From: JAWOJF01 sp046481785
Lineage (GTDB): Bacteria > Bacteroidota > Ignavibacteria > Ignavibacteriales > Ignavibacteriaceae
NCBI GenBank assembly: GCA_046481785.1
Contig: JAWOJF010000055.1
Coordinates: forward strand, 1-7,431
Length of the DNA stretch: 7,431 nt
Reading direction: 5' to 3'
In this document: in pieces, positions 1 through 6,783 of the stretch
How positions within the stretch are numbered: the first letter of the stretch is position 1
How the letters are laid out: each line of letters opens with the position of its first letter
Translations under genes and position numbers: made by a program
Notes under the pieces: model-generated
What the model was told of the DNA's origin: nothing
Seen by the model: only the letters and a program-made list of their open reading frames with translations
Databases searched by the model: none

Positions 1-626
1 CTTACAGGGCGTGTGCAGGGGGCACAGCCAATGCTAATAAAACCTTTATCATGCAGATTATTATAAGGGACATTATGCTTCTTAATAAACTGCTTAACAT
101 CAGATGTTGACCAGTTAAGCAGAGGATGATATTTTATTACTCCATGCGGCTCATCCCATTCAAGCATTTCCATTCCCAGCCTGTTCTGCGAATGTTCGGC
201 GCGTATGCCCGTTATCCAGCATTCCATTCCTTTAAGCGCCCTGTTCAAAGGTTCTACTTTCCTTATAAAACAGCATTCCCTCCTGTTGTCTACAGATTCA
301 TAAAAACTAAACGGGCCTTTTTCATTTACAAGGTTTTCAACGCCTGCGGTTTGCGGAAAATATATTTGAATTTTTTTATCGTAAAACTCATTCGTCTTAT
401 ATAGTGTAGAATATGTCTCGGGAAACAGTCTGCCGGTATCAATAGTAAATATCTTTACCGGTATATTATTTGAATAAATGATATGAGTAATTATCTGATC
501 TTCCAAACCAAGGCTTGAAGAGAATACAATTTTATCTTTAAATCTTTCTGAAAGGATTGAGAGTGATTCCTCAATACTTTTATCTTTAATAAGTGTATTT
601 GCTTCGTTCAATAAATTTATATTCAT
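1..626 (-). CDS. cysH: Thioredoxin-dependent APS reductase (4Fe-4S type), 3' end cut by window edge
   Basis: This enzyme reduces adenylylsulfate (APS) to sulfite and AMP in the cytoplasm, the step that feeds the sulfite reductase of the same operon. The ORF opens at ATG 626-624 and stays open for 208 codons to the left edge. Visible motifs are the PP-loop nucleotide site SSSLGLEDQ (about 36-44), DTGRLFPET (63-71), CCFIRKVEPL (118-127), CWITGIRAEHS (136-146), KYHPLLNWS (165-173) and GCAPCTR (200-206). The cysteine pair 118/119 plus C201/C204 is the iron-sulfur signature separating APS reductases from PAPS reductases. The missing C-terminal part should hold the catalytic ECGLH-type cysteine. 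It lies 93 bases after the metZ stop, with a palindromic repeat in the gap, and its Shine-Dalgarno is weak (GGGA about 11 bases upstream). The family is clear; the APS rather than PAPS preference is inferred from the cysteines. Confidence 0.93.
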   Translation of the reverse strand, partial: MNINLLNEANTLIKDKSIEESLSILSERFKDKIVFSSSLGLEDQIITHIIYSNNIPVKIFTIDTGRLFPETYSTLYKTNEFYDKKIQIYFPQTAGVENLVNEKGPFSFYESVDNRRECCFIRKVEPLNRALKGMECWITGIRAEHSQNRLGMEMLEWDEPHGVIKYHPLLNWSTSDVKQFIKKHNVPYNNLHDKGFISIGCAPCTRPV

Positions 627-646
627 AATATATTTTATCCCGGTGG

Positions 647-713
647 AACTCTGTGGCTTCTCTGTGCCACTTAAAAACAATTACACGGAGAGCCACAGAA
701 AATACACAGAGTT
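647..713. repeat. Imperfect intergenic palindrome (CTCTGTGG / CCACAGAG type)
   Basis: The spacer between metZ and cysH holds an inverted repeat. Bases 650-666 pair with 684-699 (about 16 pairs, one bulged T at 658 and one wobble at 663/687), closing a 17-base loop. A further cacagagtt at 705-713 repeats the complement of the outer end (647-655). The right end stops only a few bases before the metZ stop codon at 722-720. In the operon transcript this would be a stable intercistronic hairpin. There is no T-run on the minus strand after it, so it is unlikely to terminate. It looks like a dispersed REP/MITE-like element, but only one copy is visible here. Confidence 0.7.
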
Positions 714-719
714 TATTTT

Positions 720-1925
720 CTATTTTTCTTCAAGTACGTATTTACCATTTTTATGTAATTTAGATTTTTCCAGCGCCTGTAAAATGTCTTCTTTTATATC
801 ATCCAGGTTTTCAAGTCCAACAGAGATACGAATTAAACCGGGAGTAATACCTACAGCAAGCCTCTCTTCATCAGTAAGTTTTGAATGTGTTGTTGATGAA
901 GGGTGGGTGGCAATTGTCCTGGTATCTCCAAGGTTAGCGCTTTTAGAAGCCATTTTAAGATTATCAATAAATTTTTTCGCCCTTTCAAATCCGCCTTTAA
1001 CAGAAAAGGCAACAATACCGCCGCCAAGCTTCATTTGTTTTTTAGCTAACTCAAATTGAGGATGGGATGGCAGGAAAGGATATTTTACAAATTCAATTTC
1101 ATCATTGGTGTCCAGTTCCTTTGCAAGCTTAAAAGCATTATCAGAATGTTTTTCCATTCTAAGGGATAGTGTTTCCAGGCTTTTTGAAAGAAGCCATGCA
1201 TTAAAAGGAGATAGTGCAGGCCCTGTATGCCTTGCAAAGAATTGAACTTCCTGAATCAATTCTTTTTTACCGACTATAACGCCCCCCAGCACCCTTCCCT
1301 GCCCGTCAATATATTTTGTAGCCGAATGAATTATGAGATCGGCGCCGTAATCTGCGGGAGTCTGCAATACTGGAGTAGCAAAACAGTTATCCACACTAAG
1401 CAGCAGATTGTGCCTGGTTTTAAATTTACCAAGCCATTCAAGATCAATCAGATCAAGTCCGGGATTAGAGGGTGTTTCAACAAAAATCATTTTAGAATTT
1501 GGAGTAACTGCATTCTCCCAGCTTTCCGGTTTATCACCATCAACATAAGTATAGGTTATACCCCACTTTGCAAGTATTTTAGTTAACAGTTGATGGGTAG
1601 AGCCGAATAATGCCCTTGAAGCAATAATATGGTCGCCTGATTTAAGCAGTGCACCGAACCCAGCAAACACAGCCGCCATTCCGGTTGCAAAAGCAGCACC
1701 GGCTTCAGCACCTTCAAGTTCGCACATCTTTTGAATAAATTCACTTACATTAGGATTTGAAAAACGTGAGTATATATTACCTTCAATTTCATCTGCAAAT
1801 AATGCTCTCCCCTGTTCCGTATCTTCAAATACAAAACTGGAGGTTAAGTAAAGCGGAACGGAGTGTTCTCTGTATTGAGTCCTTTCCGCCTGTGTACGAA
1901 TAGAAGTTGTTTCTTTGTTTTTCAT
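720..1925 (-). CDS. metZ: PLP-dependent O-succinyl/O-acetylhomoserine sulfhydrylase, MetZ type
   Basis: This cytoplasmic enzyme of the Cys/Met-metabolism PLP family (fold type I) probably condenses sulfide with an activated homoserine to give homocysteine, using sulfide made by the upstream sulfite reductase. The protein is 401 residues, normal for the family. It shows YSRFSNPN (52-59), ATGMAAV (80-86), the cofactor aspartate in SVDNCFATP (D179), and the Schiff-base lysine K204 in SATKYIDGQGRVLGG (201-215), a wording typical of MetZ rather than MetB or cystathionine lyases. The C-terminal TPGLIRISVGLE (361-372) is also conserved. A clear AGAAGG ribosome site (1934-1929) sits 3 bases before ATG 1925. 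It follows the fusion gene by 56 bases. Acyl donor specificity (succinyl or acetyl) cannot be read from the sequence; a MetB-like side activity is possible. Confidence 0.9.
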   Translation of the reverse strand: MKNKETTSIRTQAERTQYREHSVPLYLTSSFVFEDTEQGRALFADEIEGNIYSRFSNPNVSEFIQKMCELEGAEAGAAFATGMAAVFAGFGALLKSGDHIIASRALFGSTHQLLTKILAKWGITYTYVDGDKPESWENAVTPNSKMIFVETPSNPGLDLIDLEWLGKFKTRHNLLLSVDNCFATPVLQTPADYGADLIIHSATKYIDGQGRVLGGVIVGKKELIQEVQFFARHTGPALSPFNAWLLSKSLETLSLRMEKHSDNAFKLAKELDTNDEIEFVKYPFLPSHPQFELAKKQMKLGGGIVAFSVKGGFERAKKFIDNLKMASKSANLGDTRTIATHPSSTTHSKLTDEERLAVGITPGLIRISVGLENLDDIKEDILQALEKSKLHKNGKYVLEEK

Positions 1926-1928
1926 TTA

Positions 1929-1934
1929 CCTTCT
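1929..1934 (-). promoter_or_regulatory. Ribosome binding site of metZ
   Basis: AGAAGG on the minus strand lies 3 bases from the metZ ATG. It is the best Shine-Dalgarno in the window and supports the chosen start; the other genes here have weak or distant ones. Confidence 0.6.
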
Positions 1935-1951
1935 TTTATGCCTTTTCTTAA

Positions 1952-1970
1952 TCTTAATCGTACCCGGATT
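1952..1970 (-). repeat. Dispersed TCCGGGTA-GATTAAGA repeat, copy 1
   Basis: This 19-base block in the spacer before metZ matches 6627-6645 at 17 of 19 positions, differing at the 9th and 18th bases read on the plus strand. On the minus strand it reads AATCCGGGTACGATTAAGA and runs on into another GATTAAGA-like unit. It appears to be a short dispersed intergenic element, like the copy before the sulfite reductase. Confidence 0.65.
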
Positions 1971-1981
1971 CCGATTACGAG

Positions 1982-3508
1982 TTAAAACATTGTTATCACA
2001 ATCCTCAAACTTACAATTACAACTAAAATACCGACAGTTATCATCATTGTTCTGACAGGCAGTTTACCTGCCATTTTTGCTGCAATGGGTGCCGCAATAA
2101 TTCCTCCGAGAATTAATCCGGCAATTATCTGCCAGTGAGTAATTCCAAGGAATGTTATAAAAGCAGCAGAGCTTGCCAATGCAACAAAAAATTCAGCGAG
2201 GTTAACAGAGCCGATAGTAATTAAGGGATTTTTTCCTTTAGCAATTAATGTAGAAGAAACAATCGGGCCCCATCCTCCTCCGCCGACAGAATCTAAAAAT
2301 CCGCCTGCACCGGCAAGTGGTGTAATATGTTTAATTTCTTTTTTCTCTTTTTTATTTCTTACAGCTTTAAGAATAATTATAACACCAAGTGTAAGTGTAT
2401 ATGTGGCAATAACCGGTTTAATTAAAAAGTCATAATCGGCTAATGAAGAAAGTACATATGCACCTAAAATTGCGCCCAGGATTCCGGGAAGTAAAAGTTG
2501 TTTAAAAAGTTTTTTACTTACATTTCCAAATTTCCAGTGCATTATTCCCGATGCACCGCTTGTAAAAACCTCGGAAGCATGTACACTTGCACTTGCCGCT
2601 GCGGGCGGGATACCAAGAGTTAATAAAAATGTTGTTGCGCTTACTCCGTATGCCATACCAAGAACACCGTCAATCATCTGCGCTATAAATCCGGCAAGCA
2701 GATACCAGTGAAAATTGGAATCGGTTGAATAATAAAATTTAGCAAGCGTATCCTGAAGAAAATCAAAAGGAATAAGAGGAAACAATAAATAAGCTGAAAC
2801 CATAATAACTGCAACAGTAGTATACACAGCTATAAAAGCTGAATCAGACTTTTTTGCTTCCGCCCCTTTATAAGTCTGTTCAGGGTTTTCGGCTAATATG
2901 GAGGTAATTTTATTAAGCTCTTTTACTTTATTAGAGAAACTGCCGTTTAACCTGCCTCTTATCTTTACAAGATTATCAAGCACAGTTTCCATCTCATCCG
3001 GTATAGCGTTGTTAAGAATCTCTTTTAATCTTTTTGCTATGGTCGGAGATTTTCCGTTAGTTGATATAGCAAGTTTAATGCTTCCTTTCTGAACAACTGA
3101 GCTTAAATAAAAATCGCACAGGCCGGGGGTATCGGCAACATTAGCCAGCACCTTTTTTATTTTTGCTTCTTCTTTAATTACACGGTTTAATTCTTTATCG
3201 TTAGTAGCAGCAATTACTATATCTTTATCATCAAGGTCATCGGAAAGAAAAACCCGGTTAAACAATCTAACGTTGGGATATTGCTGAGCCAGTAGTATAA
3301 TTTCGTCTTTAATAGATGGGGCTATTAATGTAACATTTGCAGCGGGACTGTTATTAAGAACTGCACTTATTTTCTCAAGGCCTACCGCACCGCCGCCAAC
3401 AATTAATGTATTAAGCTCTTCCAGTTTAAGGAATACCGGAAAAAGCCTGTTGGTATCGGTCTGATTATCTGTTTTTTGCGGTTCTGCCGCTAAAGTTTTT
3501 AATTGCAT
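1982..3508 (-). CDS. Fusion: precorrin-2 dehydrogenase/sirohydrochlorin ferrochelatase (Met8/CysG-N) + TauE/SafE-type permease
   Basis: The 508-residue protein has two parts. Residues 21-205 match the siroheme synthase N-terminal module: LFPVFLKLEELNTLIVGGGAVG with the NAD glycine loop (38-43), VIAATND with an aspartate at 104 where CysG has its catalytic Asp, NVADTPGLCDF (123-133) and STNGKSPTIAKR (149-160). It would oxidise precorrin-2 and insert iron to make siroheme. After a hydrophobic segment at about 224-245, residues 265-508 form a multi-pass TauE/SafE (TSUP) transporter with AQMIDGVLGMAYGVS (276-290), ASASVHASEVFTSGASG (305-321), FGNV, and a glycine-rich GGFLDSVGGGGWGP (402-415). The enzyme half should be cytoplasmic and tethered to the membrane. 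The reading frame is continuous through the junction. It follows the SUMT gene by 19 bases. The transported ion and direction (sulfate in, or sulfite out) are not determined; TSUP members do both. Confidence 0.9.
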   Translation of the reverse strand: MQLKTLAAEPQKTDNQTDTNRLFPVFLKLEELNTLIVGGGAVGLEKISAVLNNSPAANVTLIAPSIKDEIILLAQQYPNVRLFNRVFLSDDLDDKDIVIAATNDKELNRVIKEEAKIKKVLANVADTPGLCDFYLSSVVQKGSIKLAISTNGKSPTIAKRLKEILNNAIPDEMETVLDNLVKIRGRLNGSFSNKVKELNKITSILAENPEQTYKGAEAKKSDSAFIAVYTTVAVIMVSAYLLFPLIPFDFLQDTLAKFYYSTDSNFHWYLLAGFIAQMIDGVLGMAYGVSATTFLLTLGIPPAAASASVHASEVFTSGASGIMHWKFGNVSKKLFKQLLLPGILGAILGAYVLSSLADYDFLIKPVIATYTLTLGVIIILKAVRNKKEKKEIKHITPLAGAGGFLDSVGGGGWGPIVSSTLIAKGKNPLITIGSVNLAEFFVALASSAAFITFLGITHWQIIAGLILGGIIAAPIAAKMAGKLPVRTMMITVGILVVIVSLRIVITMF

Positions 3509-3527
3509 TTTATCTTATTAGTAACGG

Positions 3528-4307
3528 TCAGTAGTTTCTGTTTATTAATTCATAGTTAAATACTAACTCAGCCTCCGGATGAAGCTTAACTACATCGCCA
3601 ATTATTATTACTGCAGGCGAGCCTAAGTTTTTATTCTTAACTACATCTACAATATTATCAACAGTAGCAATCCCGATTTTTTCACCGGGTAAAGAGCCGC
3701 TTTCTATAACCGCCGCCGCAGTATTGTTTTTACCTGCCTTTATAAAAATTTCGGTAATTTCTTTCAGCTTAGACACGCCCATTAATATTACAACCGTTGC
3801 ATCTGACTGAGCCGCTTTATAAATATCCTCAGACAATTCTCCGTTTGATGTTGTTGCTGTAATTACCCAAAAGCTTTCCGATACTCCTCTTTTGGTTAAT
3901 GGAATATGCTGAAGTTCAGGGACGGCAATTGCGCTTGAAATACCGGGAATAACATTAACTTTAATGTTGAATACTTCAGCAAATGTAAGCTCCTCATGCC
4001 CTCTGCCGAATACAAAAGGATCGCCTCCTTTTAAACGCACTACATGTCCGTAACTTAATGCATAACCAACAATCATCTGGTTAATTTCCTGCTGTGAATA
4101 AGCATGGTTAGCTGCTTTTTTGCCGACAAATATTTTTTTAGCTCTTTGCGGAGCGTACTTAAGCAAATCGATATTTACAAGAGCATCATACAGTATTACA
4201 TCTGCTTCTGCTATTGCATTAACTGCCTTTAGTGTAATCAGTTCAGGATCACCGGGCCCGGCGCCTACTAAACTTATTCTTGGTACTATTTTATTTTTTG
4301 TATCCAT
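3528..4307 (-). CDS. cobA: Uroporphyrinogen-III C-methyltransferase (SUMT)
   Basis: This enzyme transfers two methyl groups from S-adenosylmethionine to uroporphyrinogen III, giving precorrin-2, the substrate of the next gene's N-terminal domain; together they make siroheme. The protein has 259 residues, standard for single-domain SUMT. It shows VGAGPGDPELIT (14-25), RLKGGDPFVFGRG (91-103), VIPGISSA (119-126), IPLTKRG (135-141, Lys where many SUMTs have His) and ILMGVSKL (174-181), with SPAVIIIGDVV near the C-terminus. No CysG-type dehydrogenase domain is attached; that activity is fused to the transporter downstream instead. ATG 4307 has a weak GGA about 7 bases upstream. A 121-base spacer full of short repeats separates it from the sulfite reductase gene. 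With no cobalamin genes in view, a siroheme role is far more likely than B12. Confidence 0.93.
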   Translation of the reverse strand: MDTKNKIVPRISLVGAGPGDPELITLKAVNAIAEADVILYDALVNIDLLKYAPQRAKKIFVGKKAANHAYSQQEINQMIVGYALSYGHVVRLKGGDPFVFGRGHEELTFAEVFNIKVNVIPGISSAIAVPELQHIPLTKRGVSESFWVITATTSNGELSEDIYKAAQSDATVVILMGVSKLKEITEIFIKAGKNNTAAAVIESGSLPGEKIGIATVDNIVDVVKNKNLGSPAVIIIGDVVKLHPEAELVFNYELINRNY

Positions 4308-4342
4308 AAATTATCCGTTTGCTGTTAGTTGATCTATACAGA

Positions 4343-4447
4343 AGTCATTCAGTTGTCATTCAATAGTCATGAATTGTTTTACGATGAATGACCTAATGAC
4401 TACTTAATGACTATCAATGACCACTATTTTAATGACTATCAATGACC
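4343..4447. repeat. Cluster of gtcatt/aatgac repeats with a perfect 19-base direct repeat
   Basis: The left half carries gtcat(t) at 4344-4349, 4355-4360 and 4366-4370. The right half carries matching (a)atgac at 4388-4392, 4395-4400 and 4406-4411, so the region can fold on itself as an interrupted inverted repeat. Next to it the 19-mer TTAATGACTATCAATGACC occurs twice without mismatch, at 4404-4422 and 4429-4447, a period of 25. The second copy supplies the stop codon and the last residues (VIDSH) of the sulfite reductase. It fills most of the spacer before cobA. No run of T follows on the minus strand, so it does not look like a terminator. Confidence 0.8.
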
Positions 4448-6576
4448 GTCTTCTCCCGGGCTTGCCCTTCTCTAAACATTTTTGCTGCCTTATTAAATGA
4501 TTTAGCCTGTTGGTAATATTTTTCGGCAAATTCTTTACCGGGTTCATTCTGGTTTATCTGCATGACAAGTGATTTAAAATCTGTAAATGCATCAGCAAGT
4601 CCGGAATCACTCTGCCAGAAGATACCTTCGCCTGTATAATATTTATCAAAATCATTAATAATTCCGTTTTGGGTATTACAGCTTATATCTTTAAATAACA
4701 GAAGAGCCTTTGCAGTACTAATTAATGATGAGTAGCTGTGATAAATGGAATCGGCATAAGAACTATTAATTAATGACTCATTTGCCCAGTTAAGTTTTTC
4801 TTCAGCTTCAAGCAGAAGGGTAGCAATAAGGTCAATAATTACGCCGGCACATTCTCCCACACCTACAGCCGTATCAAATTCTTCCTGGTGTCCCCAGTCT
4901 ATATATTCTGATGCCTGCACATTTGAAAGATCTGTCAAAGGTCTTAAAAGAAGATAGAAATAATTTTTCCCTTTGCGGTCATAATAACTATTAAAATATT
5001 CACCGTCAGCCGAGTTCTGCTCATAATCATTAAGAATTAATCTTAAAGCATTGGGGACACGTTTACTTGGAATTTTAATTACTCTTTCGGAAAACCTGCC
5101 GGCACCATCTCCTATAGTACCGCCGCCGAGCATAAGCTGCAGCGCGGGAATGACCTTTCCGCCGTGTTTAACAGAACTTCCGTGAAAACCAATATTAGCA
5201 AGCCCATGCTGGCCGCATGAATTCATACATCCGCTTATTTTAATTTTAATATCATTATTGTATATCAGGTCAGGGTATTCCTGCTTCATCACTCTTTCCA
5301 GTTCAACCGAAACAGAAGTACTATCGGAAATGCCAAGGTTGCATGTATCTGTACCAGGGCATGCAGTAATATCAATTGTGCTGTCAAAGCCGGCATCGCC
5401 AAGGCCCAAGGATTTTAATTCATTATAGAAGAGCGGGAGGGCATCCTTCTTTATATATTTTAATATAAATCCCTGGTTAACAGTAATTCGTATATCATCA
5501 GCAGCATAATTATTTACCAGTGCAGCAAGTTTCCTTGCGGTATTAGTACTTAAATTACCAAGAAGCACTTTTACGCGTACTGCAAAAAAATTCTTCTGCT
5601 TTTGTTCAAATACGTTTGTTTTAAACCATTTATTATAATCTTCTTCGCTGGCAATTTGAGGCGTATTTAATTCAGTATAAGCAGGCAGAGCAGGTTCCGG
5701 AATTGTATCTCTGTTTATCTTATAAGTTTTTTCTTTTAAGGCAAGCCGTTCTTCTTCAACAAGTTTCAGGAATTCATTAAAACCAATTTTATTAATCAGG
5801 AATTTAAGCCTGGCTTTATTCCTGTTTGTTCTTTCGCCGTACCTGTCAAAAACCCGTACTACACTTTCAATAAAAGGTATAACTAAATCCTCATGCAGAA
5901 ATTCATATGCTAACTCTGCATGATTAGGCTGGGCTCCCAAACCACCCCCTACAAACACTTTAAAGCCGCGTACTTCTTTTCCTTCTTCATAGCGTACTTT
6001 AGGAATAAATCCTGCATCATGTATATATGCATAGGCTGTATCCTCATCACCGGATGAAAAAGAAATTTTGAATTTTCTTCCAAGCTCCTGGCATATGGGA
6101 TTCCTGACAAAAAATTTAAACGTTTCCTGAGCATAAGGGGAAACATCAAATGGTTCATTTGGATCAATACCGGAAATTGAAGATGCGGTAACATTACGGA
6201 CAGTGTTACCGCATGCTTCGCGGAGAGTAATGTCATCTTCAGCTAATCTCGCCCATAGTTCAGGGGTCCTGTCGAGGCTTACAAAATGAATCTGGATATC
6301 CTGCCGGGTTGTTAAATGAAGCATCCCTGTGGAATATTCATCGGAGACCTCGCAAATTTTAAGTAATTGTTTAGATGTAATCCTTCCAAATGGAAGTTTA
6401 ATTCTGATCATCTGCACACCCGGCTGTCTCTGCCCGTAAACCCCGCGAGCAAGGCGCAGGCTTCTGAATTTTTCATCATCAATTACACCTTCGCGGTATA
6501 ACCTGATTTTTTTCTCGAGATCAATTATCTCTTTCTGAACAACCGGGTTTTCTAATTCTGTCCTAAAACTTAGCAT
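4429..6576 (-). CDS. Siroheme/4Fe-4S sulfite reductase hemoprotein with helical (HEPN-like) C-terminal extension
   Basis: It probably reduces sulfite to sulfide with six electrons; no flavoprotein partner is visible, so ferredoxin is the likely donor. From ATG 6576 it has 715 residues. The order is: ferredoxin-like half domain (about 45-110) with GVYGQRQPGVQMIRIKLP; siroheme domain with R91 (TTRQDIQIH), R127 (CGNTVRNVTAS) and KFKIS (168-172); a second half domain (about 325-390); and the cluster ligands C406-x5-C412 and C450-x3-C454 (ACPGTDTC, SGCMNSCGQH). Residues 570-700 are an added helical region starting VGVGECAG, resembling HEPN-type bundles, of unknown role. A longer frame opens at TTG 6648, but its extra 24 residues are Lys-rich and come from an intergenic repeat, so ATG 6576 is preferred, with AAAAGG 12 bases upstream. 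Nitrite reduction is the alternative; the cys-gene context argues for sulfite. Confidence 0.9.
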   Translation of the reverse strand: MLSFRTELENPVVQKEIIDLEKKIRLYREGVIDDEKFRSLRLARGVYGQRQPGVQMIRIKLPFGRITSKQLLKICEVSDEYSTGMLHLTTRQDIQIHFVSLDRTPELWARLAEDDITLREACGNTVRNVTASSISGIDPNEPFDVSPYAQETFKFFVRNPICQELGRKFKISFSSGDEDTAYAYIHDAGFIPKVRYEEGKEVRGFKVFVGGGLGAQPNHAELAYEFLHEDLVIPFIESVVRVFDRYGERTNRNKARLKFLINKIGFNEFLKLVEEERLALKEKTYKINRDTIPEPALPAYTELNTPQIASEEDYNKWFKTNVFEQKQKNFFAVRVKVLLGNLSTNTARKLAALVNNYAADDIRITVNQGFILKYIKKDALPLFYNELKSLGLGDAGFDSTIDITACPGTDTCNLGISDSTSVSVELERVMKQEYPDLIYNNDIKIKISGCMNSCGQHGLANIGFHGSSVKHGGKVIPALQLMLGGGTIGDGAGRFSERVIKIPSKRVPNALRLILNDYEQNSADGEYFNSYYDRKGKNYFYLLLRPLTDLSNVQASEYIDWGHQEEFDTAVGVGECAGVIIDLIATLLLEAEEKLNWANESLINSSYADSIYHSYSSLISTAKALLLFKDISCNTQNGIINDFDKYYTGEGIFWQSDSGLADAFTDFKSLVMQINQNEPGKEFAEKYYQQAKSFNKAAKMFREGQAREKTVIDSH

Positions 6577-6705
6577 ATGAAATTGTTTCCTTTTGTTTTC
6601 CTTGTACTTCTTACTCTTAATCTTGCTCTTAATCTTACCCGGACTCAATAACTCTCACTCTAATTAAAGTACCTGTTTCATGAAGTAAGATTAAAAACCA
6701 GGAGC
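6577..6705 (-). other. Untranslated leader between attenuator B and the sulfite reductase
   Basis: This stretch holds the repeat at 6613-6645 and a 10-base inverted repeat (GTAAGATTAA at 6638-6629 pairing with TTAATCTTAC at 6694-6685 on the minus strand, 46 bases apart). It ends in the purine-rich AAAAGG before ATG 6576. No further leader peptide with meaningful composition is seen; the only ATG-led frame (around 6680) has five codons. Confidence 0.5.
6613..6645 (-). repeat. Dispersed TCCGGGTA-GATTAAGA repeat, copy 2, with 12-base tandem units
   Basis: On the minus strand AGTCCGGGTAAGATTAAGA (6645-6627) matches the copy before metZ. It continues as two 12-base units, AAGATTAAGAGC (6636-6625) and AAGATTAAGAGT (6624-6613). 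Read in the frame of the sulfite reductase it would encode KIKSKIKSKK, which explains the misleading N-terminal extension from TTG 6648. Confidence 0.7.
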
Positions 6706-6739
6706 AAAAAAAAAGCCTTTCCATTTCCGGAAAGGCTTT
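6706..6739 (-). terminator. Intrinsic terminator B (attenuator of leader B)
   Basis: On the minus strand AAAGCCTTTCC (6739-6729) pairs perfectly with GGAAAGGCTTT (6722-6712) around a 6-base loop, and the transcript runs straight into nine U (6714-6706, the first three within the stem). It lies 24 bases past the leader B stop codon and 129 bases before the sulfite reductase ATG, so it can only act on transcripts entering the operon. The T-run exists only for minus-strand transcription. Confidence 0.88.
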
Positions 6740-6783
6740 AAATGATATACCAATGCTTATATATCACCGGGGGCCTGATCCGG
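6727..6783 (-). promoter_or_regulatory. Predicted antiterminator B
   Basis: CCGGA (6783-6779) is complementary to TCCGG (6731-6727), and GGC (6775-6773) to GCC (6736-6734). These eight pairs with an internal loop would use up the 5' arm of terminator B. The first strand lies in the last codons of leader B, so a ribosome finishing the peptide covers it while one stalled on the Cys codons does not. A competing short hairpin, ACCGG (6784-6780) with CCGGT (6770-6766), would also sequester it. Pairing was read by eye; energies were not computed. Confidence 0.6.

Noticed and set aside
126..404. Open plus-strand frame of 92 codons.
   Set aside because: It lies antisense to the clearly conserved CysH frame, and its composition is that of an opposite-strand shadow.
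643..1059. Open plus-strand frame of 138 codons.
   Set aside because: Antisense to metZ and starting inside the palindromic repeat; no protein-like motifs.
4308..4428. CRISPR-like array suggested by the repeated short units before cobA.
   Set aside because: Units are 6-19 bases with no uniform spacers and partly inverted; this is an interspersed repeat cluster.
5949..6236. Minus-strand frame of 95 codons inside the sulfite reductase.
   Set aside because: Same strand, other frame; the reading frame with conserved siroheme motifs covers it fully.
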